Assembly: GCF_000011385.1 (NCBI RefSeq)
Contig: NC_005125.1
Location: 620,001 to 684,000 of the forward strand
Reading direction: 5' to 3'
DNA from: Gloeobacter violaceus PCC 7421
Lineage (GTDB): Bacteria > Cyanobacteriota > Cyanobacteriia > Gloeobacterales > Gloeobacteraceae
Length of the DNA: 64,000 nt
In this document: piece after piece, positions 1 through 10,346 of the stretch
Position numbering within the stretch: the stretch's first letter is position 1
Layout of the letters: every line of letters begins with the position of its first letter
Program-made: the position numbers and the translations under genes
Notes under the pieces: model-generated
Seen by the model: the letters and a program-made list of their open reading frames with translations, nothing else
Database searches by the model: none
Told to the model about the DNA's origin: nothing

Positions 1-2
1 GC

Positions 3-1411
<1,409 letters not shown>

Positions 1412-1412
<1 letters not shown>

Positions 1413-1442
1413 AGCGGACCGGACCAACAGTCCGGCACGCTT
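1412..1442 (+). terminator. hairpin after the S9 peptidase gene
   Basis: An inverted repeat starts at the stop codon. Inner arms CCGGAC and GTCCGG enclose a 5-base loop, and outer arms AAGCG and CGCTT add a second stem. No long T-run follows, so termination is inferred from position and stem strength only. Confidence 0.4.
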
Positions 1443-1508
1443 GCCTGTCTGCAGCAGGTCGCCTTACTCTCGATAAAATGGAGCCGTCACTCTGCGGAGG
1501 TACCCGCC

Positions 1509-2072
1509 GTGGCCGGTGTGTCTGTCGGTCCGAGGCCGTTTACAGTCGGCGAGTACCACCGCATGGCCGAAGCCGGTGTGTTCGCTCCGGAAGAAAACGT
1601 CGAATTGCTCGAAGGCCGGATCATTGCTATGCCTCCCCAAGGGCCACTGCACGCCTCCACAGTGCGCCGGTTGCTGAATGCCCTGCTCGCCCTGGGATTG
1701 CGCATGGATCGCCTGCTCATCGAGCAGCCGATTACCCTCGGCGAAAATGGCGAACCCGTCCCGGACATTACCGTCGTCGAGCCGGACCCCGAAAATCGGT
1801 TCTATGCCGGTGGCCATCCGGGCGCAAACCGCGTCCTGCTGGTGATTGAAGTTTCCGATTCGACCCTGGATTACGATCTGGGTGAAAAGCGTGGGGCTTA
1901 CGCCCGTGCCGGCATCGGCGAGTACTGGGTGGTGGATGTGCGCGGTCGCCGCGTTCACCGACACACAGAACCCATCGAAAGCAATTACGCCGACACCTCG
2001 GTGCACTCGCAGACGGATGTCCTGCCTTTGCTCGGTGGAAGTATTCCCCTCCATGAGCTGTTTTCCGATTGA
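1509..2072 (+). CDS. Uma2 family endonuclease (DUF820)
   Basis: A 187-residue protein starting at GTG 1509, preceded by GCGGAGG at 1494-1500. It shows the Uma2/DUF820 pattern: an N-terminal tract with the helix around EYHRMAEAGVF, then ENVELLEGRI, PVPDITVVEP, and LLVIEVSDSTLDYDLGEKR followed by YARAGIGEYWVVD. These blocks form the PD-(D/E)XK nuclease core, with the acidic residue in PDI and the E in IEVS. Such genes occur in many copies in cyanobacteria and their biological role is not established. A second member lies at 25227-25871. It is separated from the upstream peptidase by a hairpin, so it is probably transcribed alone. Confidence 0.9.
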   Translation: MAGVSVGPRPFTVGEYHRMAEAGVFAPEENVELLEGRIIAMPPQGPLHASTVRRLLNALLALGLRMDRLLIEQPITLGENGEPVPDITVVEPDPENRFYAGGHPGANRVLLVIEVSDSTLDYDLGEKRGAYARAGIGEYWVVDVRGRRVHRHTEPIESNYADTSVHSQTDVLPLLGGSIPLHELFSD

Positions 2073-2110
2073 AGGGTAAACCTTCGAAAAAACAACTTTG
2101 TCAAGGGAAT

Positions 2111-4618
2111 TTACGGCGGTACAGAAGCGGGACTTTCCGGGGCCGGGTTGTCGATCGGTTCCGGGACGACGGGAGCCTCGGCGGGCAAAAGCACCTCCGG
2201 GCGGGGCGGGCGCCGGGTGGGCACGGGGCGCCGCTCGCGCAGCGGCACGCGCCGGGAGCAGATATTGTCGGGCAGACGGCCGGTGAAGACCAGTTGCAAA
2301 CTGTCGCGCAGGTTGTTTTCGGCGCGCGTGCGGCAGCGGGACGACAAGCCACCCCCGCGGCTGCAGGGGCAGTCGCTGCGCCGCGGGGTAAGCGCCTCTT
2401 CGCCGGAAGTTTCGGTCTTTTGCTCTGCGAACGCTCGACACTGGCGGCGCTCCCGGTTCTGAGCGCGTTCGAGTTCGACGGTGCGCTCGGTGCAGTTCGG
2501 GCCGCCCACCCGGCTGAGGGGCATCGAGGACTCGCCAAAAAAGCCGACCGGTGAGCCATTGACCAGGGCTGCAATTCCATCCTCCGTCGTAAGATCCCCA
2601 TTTCTCAAAATCAGCATCCCCCGCATGTCAGCCACCTGCGCACCCAGTTCCGCAAGCACGAAGCGCGCCCCTTTCAGGGCAATGCGCCCCTTGGTCGTCC
2701 CGCCGCTGACCTCAAGATCGATGCCGGCGCGGCCTCCCAAATCCCCAAAGCGCGCCGCAAAGTTGCGGCCAAAGGTTTCGCCCAACAGGTTGGAGGCAAG
2801 GATCGGACCGGCGGCGCGCAAATCGAGATCGCGGCTGCGCGCGGTGAACCGGGAAAAAGTATCGCCGAAGCTGTAGCTGTTGAGCACCCCGTCGACGCCG
2901 ACGGTCGAATCGCCCACCCGGGCGCTCAACCCGGCCAGGGTGAGGCGGGCCGGTTCAAAGAGCAACCGGCCGCGCAGCCCTTCGATCGCCCGCGGCCAAC
3001 CCCACTGCTTGATCGAAACCCCCGCCAGTTCGGCCCACCCTCGCAACTCGGGCGCTTTGAGCGTACCGGCGATTTCGAGATCCAGCCCGGCGCGACCCCG
3101 CACCAGCCCCAGCCGTTCGCTGAGCAAGGCCGAAAAGGGCGCCAGTTCGGTGCGCCCGGAGACGATCTTGAGCCTGACCGGCCCGCCCGCCCGCCGGCTG
3201 ACCGTGCCGCTGAGCGTCGCCTCCAGACCGGGTGCTCCCACCCGCAGGCCCCCCATCGAAATGGCCGTCTTTGCCAGCAGCAATTTGCCGTCGAGCCGCT
3301 CGACGGCACTGCGCAACTTCGGGTGGGAAACGGCAAAGTTGGCCGCCTCGATCGTGCCGGTGGTCAGGTAGCGATCGAAGGGGCCGTTCAGCTGTATTTC
3401 CGCCCGCAGTTTGCCGGACCCTCTGCTGCCGGGCAGCCAGTCGCGCACTTCGTAAGGCAATAAAGTCACAGGCAACTTGTCGCGCATAGAAAATGGATCG
3501 AAATAGGCGCTGTTGAGCTTTAAGTCGACCGCGGCTTTGCCCTTTGGGTTGCCCGGAGTGACGACTTTGCCCGCCAACTGCACGTCGATGCCCTCGGTGC
3601 TGACCCGCAGCCGCTCAACGGCCACGGTGGAACCCGTGAGCGAAACGGCCCCTTCAAAGCCCAGGTTGCGCACCTGCCAGATTTTTTTGCCCAGCACCTC
3701 GGGCCACCGCCAGTGGAGCAACCGCGAGAAGAGCTTGCCCTTCAGGGACACCCGATTGTCGGAATCCCGCCGCCAGTCGCCGTCGAAGTCGTAGACGCCC
3801 GCCAGCCCCGAAAGTCCCGCAATTTGCCGGGTGTAGTCGCGCAACAGACGCGGACGGAACTTGCGACAAAGTATTTTTAATTCTCCTTGCGAAGAAAACC
3901 AATCGCCATCGACGGGCCGCAGCAGCCGGCCGTCGGCGCTCAGATCCGCGATGCGCTTACTCCGGTAGTCGGCTGCCGCCCCCTGCACGCTCACCAGCAA
4001 GGTCCGCTCGTCGAGGTCGTCGAGCTTGAGGCTCAAGGGCGCAATCAAAAATTGCTGGGCCGGTCGCGGTTGGGCGTCGGTTATCGCCACACTCGCCCCG
4101 ATAAGCCGCAGTCCCGTGCGGGTCAGATCCGCCTTCAAGGTGCCGCTTGGCCTGTCTGGCGGCTGCAGATCCGCCCAGTTCCAGCGGCCGTCCCGATTGC
4201 GTTTGAGGTCGATGCGCGCTTCGTCGAGTTCGACAAGCCGAACTTTGAGATCCTGCAGAATCAGCGCGAAAAAGTCCAGTTCGATAAACGCCTGGCGGGC
4301 CTTGAGATCGACATTGCCGTCGCTGCCCAACAGTTGCAAATTGTCCACCACGACGCCGAAGCCGCCAAGGGTGCGCAGCCGCACCCGGCTGAGGATCGCC
4401 TCCCGCCGCGTCCAGGTGGACAGTTCCTTTTGCACCAGCGCGTCGAAGCTTTTGTCCTCGACAAAAAAAGGCAGCACCAGCAGGACGCCCCCTGCAATCA
4501 ACCCGACGACAGCCAGGGCACCCAAGGCGCGCCACAACCAAATCCAGGCGCTGCGGACCCATTTTTCGCTTCTCGCTCGATAGCGACGAGGGGCGTCCGG
4601 CTCGATATCGCTGGCCAT
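2111..4618 (-). CDS. AsmA/YhdP-like envelope protein with a Cys-rich C-terminal tail
   Basis: An 835-residue protein from ATG 4618 with an AGAAAG-like ribosome site. One membrane segment at about residues 25-52 anchors a long periplasmic part rich in beta-strand repeats. The blocks resembling VTLLPYEVRDWLPGSRGSG and LSGTVSRRAGGPVRLKI are typical of AsmA/DUF3971-type proteins, a group implicated in lipid transfer between inner and outer membrane. The last 120 or so residues differ: they carry about seven cysteines and many Arg and Glu, then a Pro-rich end. That tail could be a separate disulfide-rich module, or the product of a frameshift near 2500. Function beyond envelope maintenance is inferred from the family only. 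Confidence 0.75.
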   Translation of the reverse strand: MASDIEPDAPRRYRARSEKWVRSAWIWLWRALGALAVVGLIAGGVLLVLPFFVEDKSFDALVQKELSTWTRREAILSRVRLRTLGGFGVVVDNLQLLGSDGNVDLKARQAFIELDFFALILQDLKVRLVELDEARIDLKRNRDGRWNWADLQPPDRPSGTLKADLTRTGLRLIGASVAITDAQPRPAQQFLIAPLSLKLDDLDERTLLVSVQGAAADYRSKRIADLSADGRLLRPVDGDWFSSQGELKILCRKFRPRLLRDYTRQIAGLSGLAGVYDFDGDWRRDSDNRVSLKGKLFSRLLHWRWPEVLGKKIWQVRNLGFEGAVSLTGSTVAVERLRVSTEGIDVQLAGKVVTPGNPKGKAAVDLKLNSAYFDPFSMRDKLPVTLLPYEVRDWLPGSRGSGKLRAEIQLNGPFDRYLTTGTIEAANFAVSHPKLRSAVERLDGKLLLAKTAISMGGLRVGAPGLEATLSGTVSRRAGGPVRLKIVSGRTELAPFSALLSERLGLVRGRAGLDLEIAGTLKAPELRGWAELAGVSIKQWGWPRAIEGLRGRLLFEPARLTLAGLSARVGDSTVGVDGVLNSYSFGDTFSRFTARSRDLDLRAAGPILASNLLGETFGRNFAARFGDLGGRAGIDLEVSGGTTKGRIALKGARFVLAELGAQVADMRGMLILRNGDLTTEDGIAALVNGSPVGFFGESSMPLSRVGGPNCTERTVELERAQNRERRQCRAFAEQKTETSGEEALTPRRSDCPCSRGGGLSSRCRTRAENNLRDSLQLVFTGRLPDNICSRRVPLRERRPVPTRRPPRPEVLLPAEAPVVPEPIDNPAPESPASVPP

Positions 4619-4710
4619 AATCTTTCTGCCGTCCCGGCCAATAATTGCACTGATCGACGAGAACCATCCTATCCACGGCAGGTTAAACTCAGGCGCCCCA
4701 GGCGATAGGA

Positions 4711-4893
4711 GTGGGTGGGAAGCCGGGGCGCTGTCTTTTTTCGTTAGTGATCGGCGTGACCCTCCAGGTCTGTGACGTGCAGGTCACCTCCGGAAGATGG
4801 CGGCGCCTGGTGCTGGTCCAGTCGGTTCTTGCATTTATCTTCGGCACGGTGATCCTGGTCTTCAGCATCAACCTGGTTGCCGGTCTGGTTTGA
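4711..4893 (+). pseudogene. C-terminal relic of a DUF1345-type membrane protein
   Basis: A 60-codon open frame whose last 45 residues match, from memory of the family, the end of DUF1345 membrane proteins: a VCDVQVTS stretch followed by an Arg pair and a hydrophobic helix ending FSINLVAGLV. Full-length members have several transmembrane helices and about 200 residues. Here only the terminal helix is left, and an in-frame TAA at 4684 blocks extension upstream. I read it as a decayed remnant; a functional one-helix peptide is possible but there is no convincing ribosome site. Confidence 0.45.
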
Positions 4894-4913
4894 GGCCGAT
4901 GGGAACTGGGAGA

Positions 4914-7901
4914 TCACAGGTTGGCCACCCGCACCCGCATCGCTTCCACCCGCTGTTCGAGAGCCTTGAGAAGCTGCAAAAATTCGCTGTCGCTGTGCAG
5001 CGAAGCGAAAACCGGCTCCCGCCGCAAAAAGCGGTAATGACAGTAGCCCTCGTCCACGGCCGCGCGCAGCCAGCGCAGGGCTTCGTCGCGCTTACCCTGC
5101 ACCGCGTAGACCGCCGCGAGGTCGAAGCGATAAAACGAATCTTCGTTGCCCCGGGCGATCGCCGCCTTGTCGAGCTTCAAACTGCGCTCAAGCAGAGCCT
5201 TTGCCTCGGTGCGCCGGCTATCGCGCCAGGCGAGCTCACCCAGCACCGTCGTCGGCAGCAGATAGCCCGTGCCGGCCAGCAAATCGCCGGATCCCTGAAG
5301 AATGCGCCGATAATAAGCACGGGCCTGGGACCGGTTCCCCGCGAAGCGTTCGACATCCCCGGCGGCGTATAGACCCGACAACTGCCGCGGTTCGGCTTCG
5401 ATCAGTCGTCGGGCGGTTTGTCTGGCCGCCTCAAAGTTGCCGTTCAGCAAATAAAACTGGCTCCACTTCCAGAGGGCGTAGGCGTCGTCGGGTCGAAGCG
5501 TAACCGCCGCTTCGAGGGCCTGACGCGCCCGGGCGTCGTCGCCCAAAATCGTAAAAAAATCGCCCAAGTTAGTCTGCAGGGGCGTGCTGAGCGGATCGAG
5601 GGCGACCGCCCTGAGGGTCCAGTTCACACCCTCCTCCAATTCGCAGCGGATGAAATTGACCGAACCGTAGCTTCCCAGGGCGGCGGCGTTGTTGGGGGCC
5701 AGGGCGATGGCCCGGCGGTAGGCATCTTGGGCCTTGCGAAAAAAACCCTTGCCGCGCAGACCGTTACCCAGGGCGCGGTGCGCCTCTCCAAGCTGCGGGT
5801 CGATGGCGAGGGCCTTGCGGCTGGCCCCCAGGGACGCCTCCAGCCAGACATCGCCCTGGCTGTAATCGACCGCCTTGCGAAAGTAGGCGTTACCCAAGGC
5901 GGCGTGGGCGAGGGCGTAATTCGGTTCGAGCGCCAGTGCCCGCTTGAACAGTTCGATGGCCAGGTCGTTTTCGGCGTTGCGGCCGCGCTCGAAGTACTCG
6001 CGCCCCTTGAGGTAGTAGTCGTAGGCGGTGATATTGCCGGTGGGTGTCTGGGTGACACGCTCTTTTTCGGCCGGCGACAGTTTTGCCTGCAATCGGCCGG
6101 CAATCTGCTGCGCCACGTCCTCTTGAATCTTAAATACATCGCTCAGTTGTCGGTCGTAATCTCCGGACCACAGCTGCTCGCCGGTGGCGGGGTCGACGAG
6201 TTGACTGACGATGCGCACTTTGTTGCCCTCGCGGCGCACACTGCCGGTCAGCACGCTGCTGACTCCCAGCTCCCGGGCGATTTCACCGAGGCTTTTGGGG
6301 CTCTCGGCGTACTGGGCGGCGGCGGAGCTGGCGATCACCTTCAAGTCGGCAATCTTGCCCAGTTGATTGGTAATATCCACGGCCATCCCGGCGCTAAAGT
6401 AGGCGCTTTGTTTGTCGCCGCCCAGATTGACGAAGGGCAACACCGCAATTGCGTGGTTCGGAGGATTCGACAGCAGGCGCACGAAGGGATTGGCCGCCCA
6501 AAATAGTCCGGCAAGCAACCCCAGTTCCAACAGCACCGTCCCTACCGCCAGTCTCCGCCGCCGCCCGGAGGCGCGCGGCGCCTCGGCAAGCCCGTAGATC
6601 ATCATTCCAGCCAAAAGAGCGAGTCCGGCGGCGGCGAACCACCCGGGTCCGGCAAGCAGACTGCGGGCGGTCAGTTCGTTGGCCACCCAAAAGGCGGCGC
6701 CATTGAGCGCCACCACCGCCACCGCCCGTGCGAGCGCGCCTGCGGGCCAGGGGCGCATCCCCGTCCGCTCGGCTCCATCCAGGTAGCGGCGCACCTCCGT
6801 GAGCAGCTCACCCACCGTCGCGTAGCGCCGGTCGAGTGGTTTGCTAAGTGACCGGAGCACGATGCGGTCGAGGGCACCTTCCAATTGGCGGCTCAGGCCC
6901 TGTGCGCCGCCCTCGGCGGCTGCCGGGGCAAACGCCCGGGTGGGCTGCTCGCCCACCGCCCGGCTCGGCAGTAGTGCTGTCTGATCGCTCAGAGTCCAGG
7001 CCAATTCGTAACTGGCCGCCGCCTGGGCTCCCGCCGGCCGCTGACCGGTGATCAGTTCGTACAGCACCACCCCGAGGGCGTACACATCGCTTGCCGGGGT
7101 CAATTCGGCCCCGGCAATCTGCTCGGGCGAGGCGTAGCGCGGCGTGAGCACCCGCAGATCGGTGCGGGTCGGCTCGGAGGATCGCCCCTGGGGGTCGAGC
7201 AGCTTGGCGATCCCAAAATCGAGCAAGCGCGGCTCGCCTTCGCAGTTGACCAGGATGTTGCTCGGTTTGAGGTCGCGGTGAATGACCCGGCAGGTGTGGG
7301 CGTACTGCACCGCCTGGCAGACTTTGGAAAATAGTTCCAGGCGCGGTCTCAAGCCGAGCTGCTGAGCTTCGCAATAGCGATCGATGGGCATGCCGTCGAC
7401 AAATTCCATCACCAGATAGGGCACCCCCGCCTCGGTGCTGCCGCCGTCGATCAGCCTGGCGATATAGGGATGTTCCAGATTGGCCAGGATCTGCCTTTCG
7501 CTCAAAAAGCGGCCCACCTGCAGCGCTGCTGCCCAACCGGTCTGCAACACCTTGATACAGACTTGTTTTTGGAACTGACCGTCGGCGCGCTCGGCCAGAA
7601 ATACCACCCCCATGCCGCCTCGCCCCAACTCGCGCACCACCCGATAGGCCCCCAGGCGTTGACCGGCGCGCAGCGGAGCACCCACCGGTACTGCCTCATC
7701 TGCGAGCCCGGCGAGCAAACTCAACATTGGCGCGCTCAAAAAATCGGGCTGCTGCTCGTGGATAGTGAGCAACTGGTCGATAAATCGGCGCTGTTCCGCT
7801 TCGAGCTTACAGCCATCGAGAAAGGCAAGCCGTTCGGCTCCCTGGTAGTCCAGGGCATCCCCGAGAATTTCGCTCAGCTGTTGCCACTGCTCGGGCGTCA
7901 T
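4914..7901 (-). CDS. Ser/Thr protein kinase fused to a FlgO/TolB-N-like domain and TPR repeats
   Basis: I place the start at ATG 7901 (995 residues); codons upstream add a non-conserved tail. The kinase domain spans about residues 85-375: glycine loop GRGGMG at 93-98, lysine at 117, HRDLKPSN with the catalytic Asp at 210, and DFG at 228-230. Two hydrophobic segments follow near residues 390-465. Then comes a domain opening with IAVLPFVNLGGDKQSAYFS, the FlgO/TolB-N-like module seen after adenylate cyclases and kinases, and containing a GSVRREGNKVRIVSQLVD strand. The rest is a chain of TPR helices. This PknB-plus-TPR architecture suggests a membrane-anchored signalling kinase that uses the C-terminal half as an interaction or sensing platform. 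Its targets are unknown. Confidence 0.9.
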   Translation of the reverse strand: MTPEQWQQLSEILGDALDYQGAERLAFLDGCKLEAEQRRFIDQLLTIHEQQPDFLSAPMLSLLAGLADEAVPVGAPLRAGQRLGAYRVVRELGRGGMGVVFLAERADGQFQKQVCIKVLQTGWAAALQVGRFLSERQILANLEHPYIARLIDGGSTEAGVPYLVMEFVDGMPIDRYCEAQQLGLRPRLELFSKVCQAVQYAHTCRVIHRDLKPSNILVNCEGEPRLLDFGIAKLLDPQGRSSEPTRTDLRVLTPRYASPEQIAGAELTPASDVYALGVVLYELITGQRPAGAQAAASYELAWTLSDQTALLPSRAVGEQPTRAFAPAAAEGGAQGLSRQLEGALDRIVLRSLSKPLDRRYATVGELLTEVRRYLDGAERTGMRPWPAGALARAVAVVALNGAAFWVANELTARSLLAGPGWFAAAGLALLAGMMIYGLAEAPRASGRRRRLAVGTVLLELGLLAGLFWAANPFVRLLSNPPNHAIAVLPFVNLGGDKQSAYFSAGMAVDITNQLGKIADLKVIASSAAAQYAESPKSLGEIARELGVSSVLTGSVRREGNKVRIVSQLVDPATGEQLWSGDYDRQLSDVFKIQEDVAQQIAGRLQAKLSPAEKERVTQTPTGNITAYDYYLKGREYFERGRNAENDLAIELFKRALALEPNYALAHAALGNAYFRKAVDYSQGDVWLEASLGASRKALAIDPQLGEAHRALGNGLRGKGFFRKAQDAYRRAIALAPNNAAALGSYGSVNFIRCELEEGVNWTLRAVALDPLSTPLQTNLGDFFTILGDDARARQALEAAVTLRPDDAYALWKWSQFYLLNGNFEAARQTARRLIEAEPRQLSGLYAAGDVERFAGNRSQARAYYRRILQGSGDLLAGTGYLLPTTVLGELAWRDSRRTEAKALLERSLKLDKAAIARGNEDSFYRFDLAAVYAVQGKRDEALRWLRAAVDEGYCHYRFLRREPVFASLHSDSEFLQLLKALEQRVEAMRVRVANL

Positions 7902-8296
7902 GGCTCGGGCTCTGTAGGTAGGCGACGGCGAACGGACAGACTTGTCGGGAGGGGATGGAAACCGCAATGCGGCACCCGCCGAGCAAAGACCTGCGCTGGA
8001 CTATGCACAGTGTATCCGTTGATGCAAAGCACTCGCCAGACCTCCCTATCATCCATCGGGAAGGACCTTGCGCATCCAGCGTGTGATTGGCTTGAGAGAC
8101 ATCGGCCGTTAACGACCGGAATATCCGACAGGAGCGTGCCGAAGTCGGGCTCGTTCATAAGCGTGGTCACTGCCACCGTCGCCGCGGGCGAGGACCCCGG
8201 CTTGCCCCTCGGACAGGTCTGGCAACAGACAGGGTGTCCCCCTGCTCCCGCCGCCGCCAACCGCCGAAGAGACTTTGAGCTCGGTCATAAACTAGA
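7902..8296. other. non-coding stretch between the kinase gene and tRNA-Leu
   Basis: No open frame here shows protein-like composition or a usable ribosome site on either strand. It must hold the promoter of the kinase gene, but I could not pick out a convincing -35/-10 pair. Confidence 0.5.
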
Positions 8297-8377
8297 TGCG
8301 GACGGGGAGATTCGAACTCCCACGGGTTGCCCCACAGGTTCCTAAGACCGGCGTGTCTACCATTCCACCACGTCCGC
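8297..8377 (-). tRNA. tRNA-Leu (anticodon TAG)
   Basis: On the minus strand the acceptor arms GCGGACG and CGTCCGC pair over 7 bases with discriminator A at 8297. The D-arm reads GTGGAATGGTAGACAC, the anticodon loop is CTTAGGA (anticodon TAG, reading CTA), and there is a long class II variable arm with a GGGGCAACCC stem-loop. The T-arm contains GTTCGAATC. The CCA end is not encoded. One pair in the anticodon stem (C-T) looks mismatched. Confidence 0.93.
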
Positions 8378-8434
8378 ACGTTCTATCAGTTTGACATCCT
8401 CCCCGGCCTCAAGGCACGGGAATTCCTTCCTGCT

Positions 8435-9667
8435 TCACTGGCCCGGTATTCCGGTGGCCTCCACAGGCTTCTTGACGGCGTATCCCGCCGCCGCAACCAG
8501 GGTCGGGGCCGTTCTCCCAACGGCCCGAGTTGCCCCAACGACCCCCAGACCACGCTGCAAGAGCACTTGGGCGGCTGCCACGTCGCGGTCTGTCGTGTAT
8601 CCACACGCCAGGCACTCGTGTACCCGAACACTCAAGTCTTTCTTGCCCGTATGCACGCCGCACTGCGGGCAGGTCTGGCTCGTACCTTTGGGGTCCACCC
8701 TGGCAAAGAAGACACCGCGCTTGCGGCAGGTCCATTCCAGCGTCGAGAGAAACATCCCCTATCCGGCATCAAGGACGTGTTTGGCCAGCATCGATGCCGC
8801 CAGGGCCTGGCAACCCAAATCTTCCGCGAAGATCGTCCCTGCTCTGTCGCACAGACGATGGGCCGGCTGACGGTGAAACTCTTTGCGCAGATTACCGATG
8901 CGCTCGTGTAGTCGAGCTACTTTTTGTTGTACTTTCCTCCAATTATTGGACCCGCGCTTTTTGCGCGATACCCGGCGTTGCAGCAATTTCAGCTTGCTTT
9001 GGGCATCGACAAAAAACTTGGGCCGGTGGACAAGTTCGCCGTCCGAGAAGGCCGCGAAATGGTGCAACCCCAGATCGATACCGATCGCCTCGCCGTGGGG
9101 TTGGGCCTCGCTCAATGCGGCATCCGACTGAATCGCCATCACCGCGTACCAGCCGGAAGCGCGTCTGAGCACTCTCACCTGCTTGACCCGAAAACCCTCG
9201 GGGATGCTTCGAGACAGGCGCATCCTCACATAGCCGATGGTGGGCACCTTCAAGCGCTCGCCGCGTACCGGAGCGCTCGCAAACTGCGGAAAACAGATAG
9301 AACGCAATCGGCCGGGCTTCTTGAATCTGGGAAAGCCCAAACCACCTTCGCGCATTGAGATGAACGCCTTCTCCAACTGCTGGAGTACCTGTTGCAACAC
9401 CTGGGAGTGGACAGCCTGAAGGTGAGGGTTGTGCTTTCTGGCTAGGGTGAGAGCTTTGCACTGGCGGGCATAGGTGGGCCAGGGTGCATCGGCAGCAATG
9501 ATGAATTCCGAACGTATCGAACAAGCATTGAGCGGAGCCTTGCGAGAGTTAATCCAGTCTTTGCGCTCGGCCAGCACAAAGTTCCAGACGCGCCGAGAAG
9601 TCTCAAACCAGCATTGCAGTGTGCTGGCCTGCTCAGTGGTCGGCTCCAATCGATACTTGAAGTTCAT
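8435..9667 (-). pseudogene. tnpB: tnpB, RNA-guided nuclease of IS605 type, interrupted by an in-frame TAG
   Basis: Reading from ATG 9667 gives MNFKYRLEPT and then the usual TnpB order: helix-rich N-terminal part, RuvC-I in GIDLGLHHFAA, RuvC-II glutamate in IFAEDLG, a four-Cys zinc finger (CPQCG and CLACG) and the RuvC-III aspartate in DRDVAAAQ. A single TAG at 8759-8761 interrupts the frame after HVLDAG; the codons after it (GMFLSTLEW) continue in the same frame. Relatives have a tryptophan-like codon at this place, so TGG to TAG is the simplest explanation. The stop cuts off the zinc finger and the last catalytic residue. The downstream part could restart at ATG 8755 but could not be active alone. 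TTG or ATG codons slightly upstream (9673) are alternative starts. Confidence 0.85.
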
Positions 9668-9725
9668 CAGCATCGTGGGATTACAGCATTTCTTAGAAAG
9701 CAATAAAGCTATTCTAAGCTCATGA

Positions 9726-9750
9726 AAGCCGCCCTCGAAGGGCGGGGCTT
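9726..9750 (-). repeat. left-end hairpin of the TnpB element
   Basis: An imperfect palindrome with arms AAGCC/GGCTT and GCCC/GGGC around TTCG, with a bulged CC. Bulged hairpins like this are the subterminal recognition structures of IS200/IS605 elements. It lies about 60 bp upstream of the tnpB start and just beyond the stop codon of the next gene. Confidence 0.65.
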
Positions 9751-9782
9751 TAAACCCATTCCCAGGGGTAAAAGCCTCACCC

Positions 9783-10346
9783 CTACCCCTGTCGGCCCTC
9801 TCCCTGGAAGGCAATTTCCTCCAATCTTTGCCTGAACCTGGTTCTTGTCTGCAGCTCGGCGAGGTTGTAGCACTCGATGCGCTTCACCTGTGCCAGAGCG
9901 AGGACGGTTCTCGCCGAGCCCTGAACCTTGCCGTCGCCGTCTTCGGGTACGAAGCAGATCACATAGGCACTCGGGCTGTTGAGATCTTCCCCGAGCAGCT
10001 GAAACACCCGCCGGGTGTGCGCCCGCCTCTGAAAATTGTTGTAGGTTTTCCAGTGGGGGTGAACCGATGCCGCCAGCCGTGCCGCCCGGACGATTGTCTC
10101 AGGGTCGCAGACCACCAGCCCATCGCGATAGCCGCCGGCCCCGGAATGGGGCACATAGACTTCGCGCGTCCCTGGCGCTGCGCCGGCGGCAAAGGCGGCG
10201 TCCGTCCCCTTATCGTGCCCAGTGCGCACAACCATGCCTTCGCCTGCCAGGTGCTGCGCTACCGTCATCACCAACGCAGCAACGTCGGGTGGCGGATCGG
10301 TCGAGCCGACGCCTGTGTAGAAGCGGTTGACGGTGAGCAGGTTCAC
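9783..10346 (-). CDS. Rossmann/SLOG-like protein
   Basis: A protein of about 187 residues. Conservation-like blocks begin with RFYTGVGSTDPPPDV, then MVVRTGHDKGTDAAFAAGA and VYVPHSGAGGY. This order, a GxGS loop, a helix, then a strand with an (R/S)(S/T)G..GAD-like turn, is that of phage and bacterial SLOG/DprA-like nucleotide-binding proteins. I chose GTG 10346 because it sits just before the conserved block; the frame stays open to 10565, but the extra residues are hydrophilic and look non-conserved. The TnpB element lies directly downstream of the stop. Biochemical role unknown; SLOG proteins are proposed to bind nucleotide-derived ligands. Confidence 0.6.
   Translation of the reverse strand: MNLLTVNRFYTGVGSTDPPPDVAALVMTVAQHLAGEGMVVRTGHDKGTDAAFAAGAAPGTREVYVPHSGAGGYRDGLVVCDPETIVRAARLAASVHPHWKTYNNFQRRAHTRRVFQLLGEDLNSPSAYVICFVPEDGDGKVQGSARTVLALAQVKRIECYNLAELQTRTRFRQRLEEIAFQGEGRQG

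Larger units (their letters stand above)
8391..9752 (-). mobile_element. TnpB-only IS200/IS605-type element
   Basis: The element holds only a tnpB-like gene, with no tnpA transposase. At the gene's 5' side lies an imperfect hairpin (9726-9750) of the kind that marks the left end of IS200/IS605 elements. At the 3' side the minus strand ends in GGGGAGGATGTCAAA around 8391-8405, a typical right-end sequence for cyanobacterial elements of this kind. The stretch between the gene's stop and that end (8391-8434), with the gene's own 3' end, is where the guide (omega) RNA would be encoded. The exact borders are estimates. The right end lies only about 14 bp upstream of tRNA-Leu. Confidence 0.75.

Noticed and set aside
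8759-8761. TAG recoded as a sense codon in this genome
   Set aside because: Several intact genes in the window end in TAG, including recD2 and the large HAMP kinase, so TAG works as a stop.
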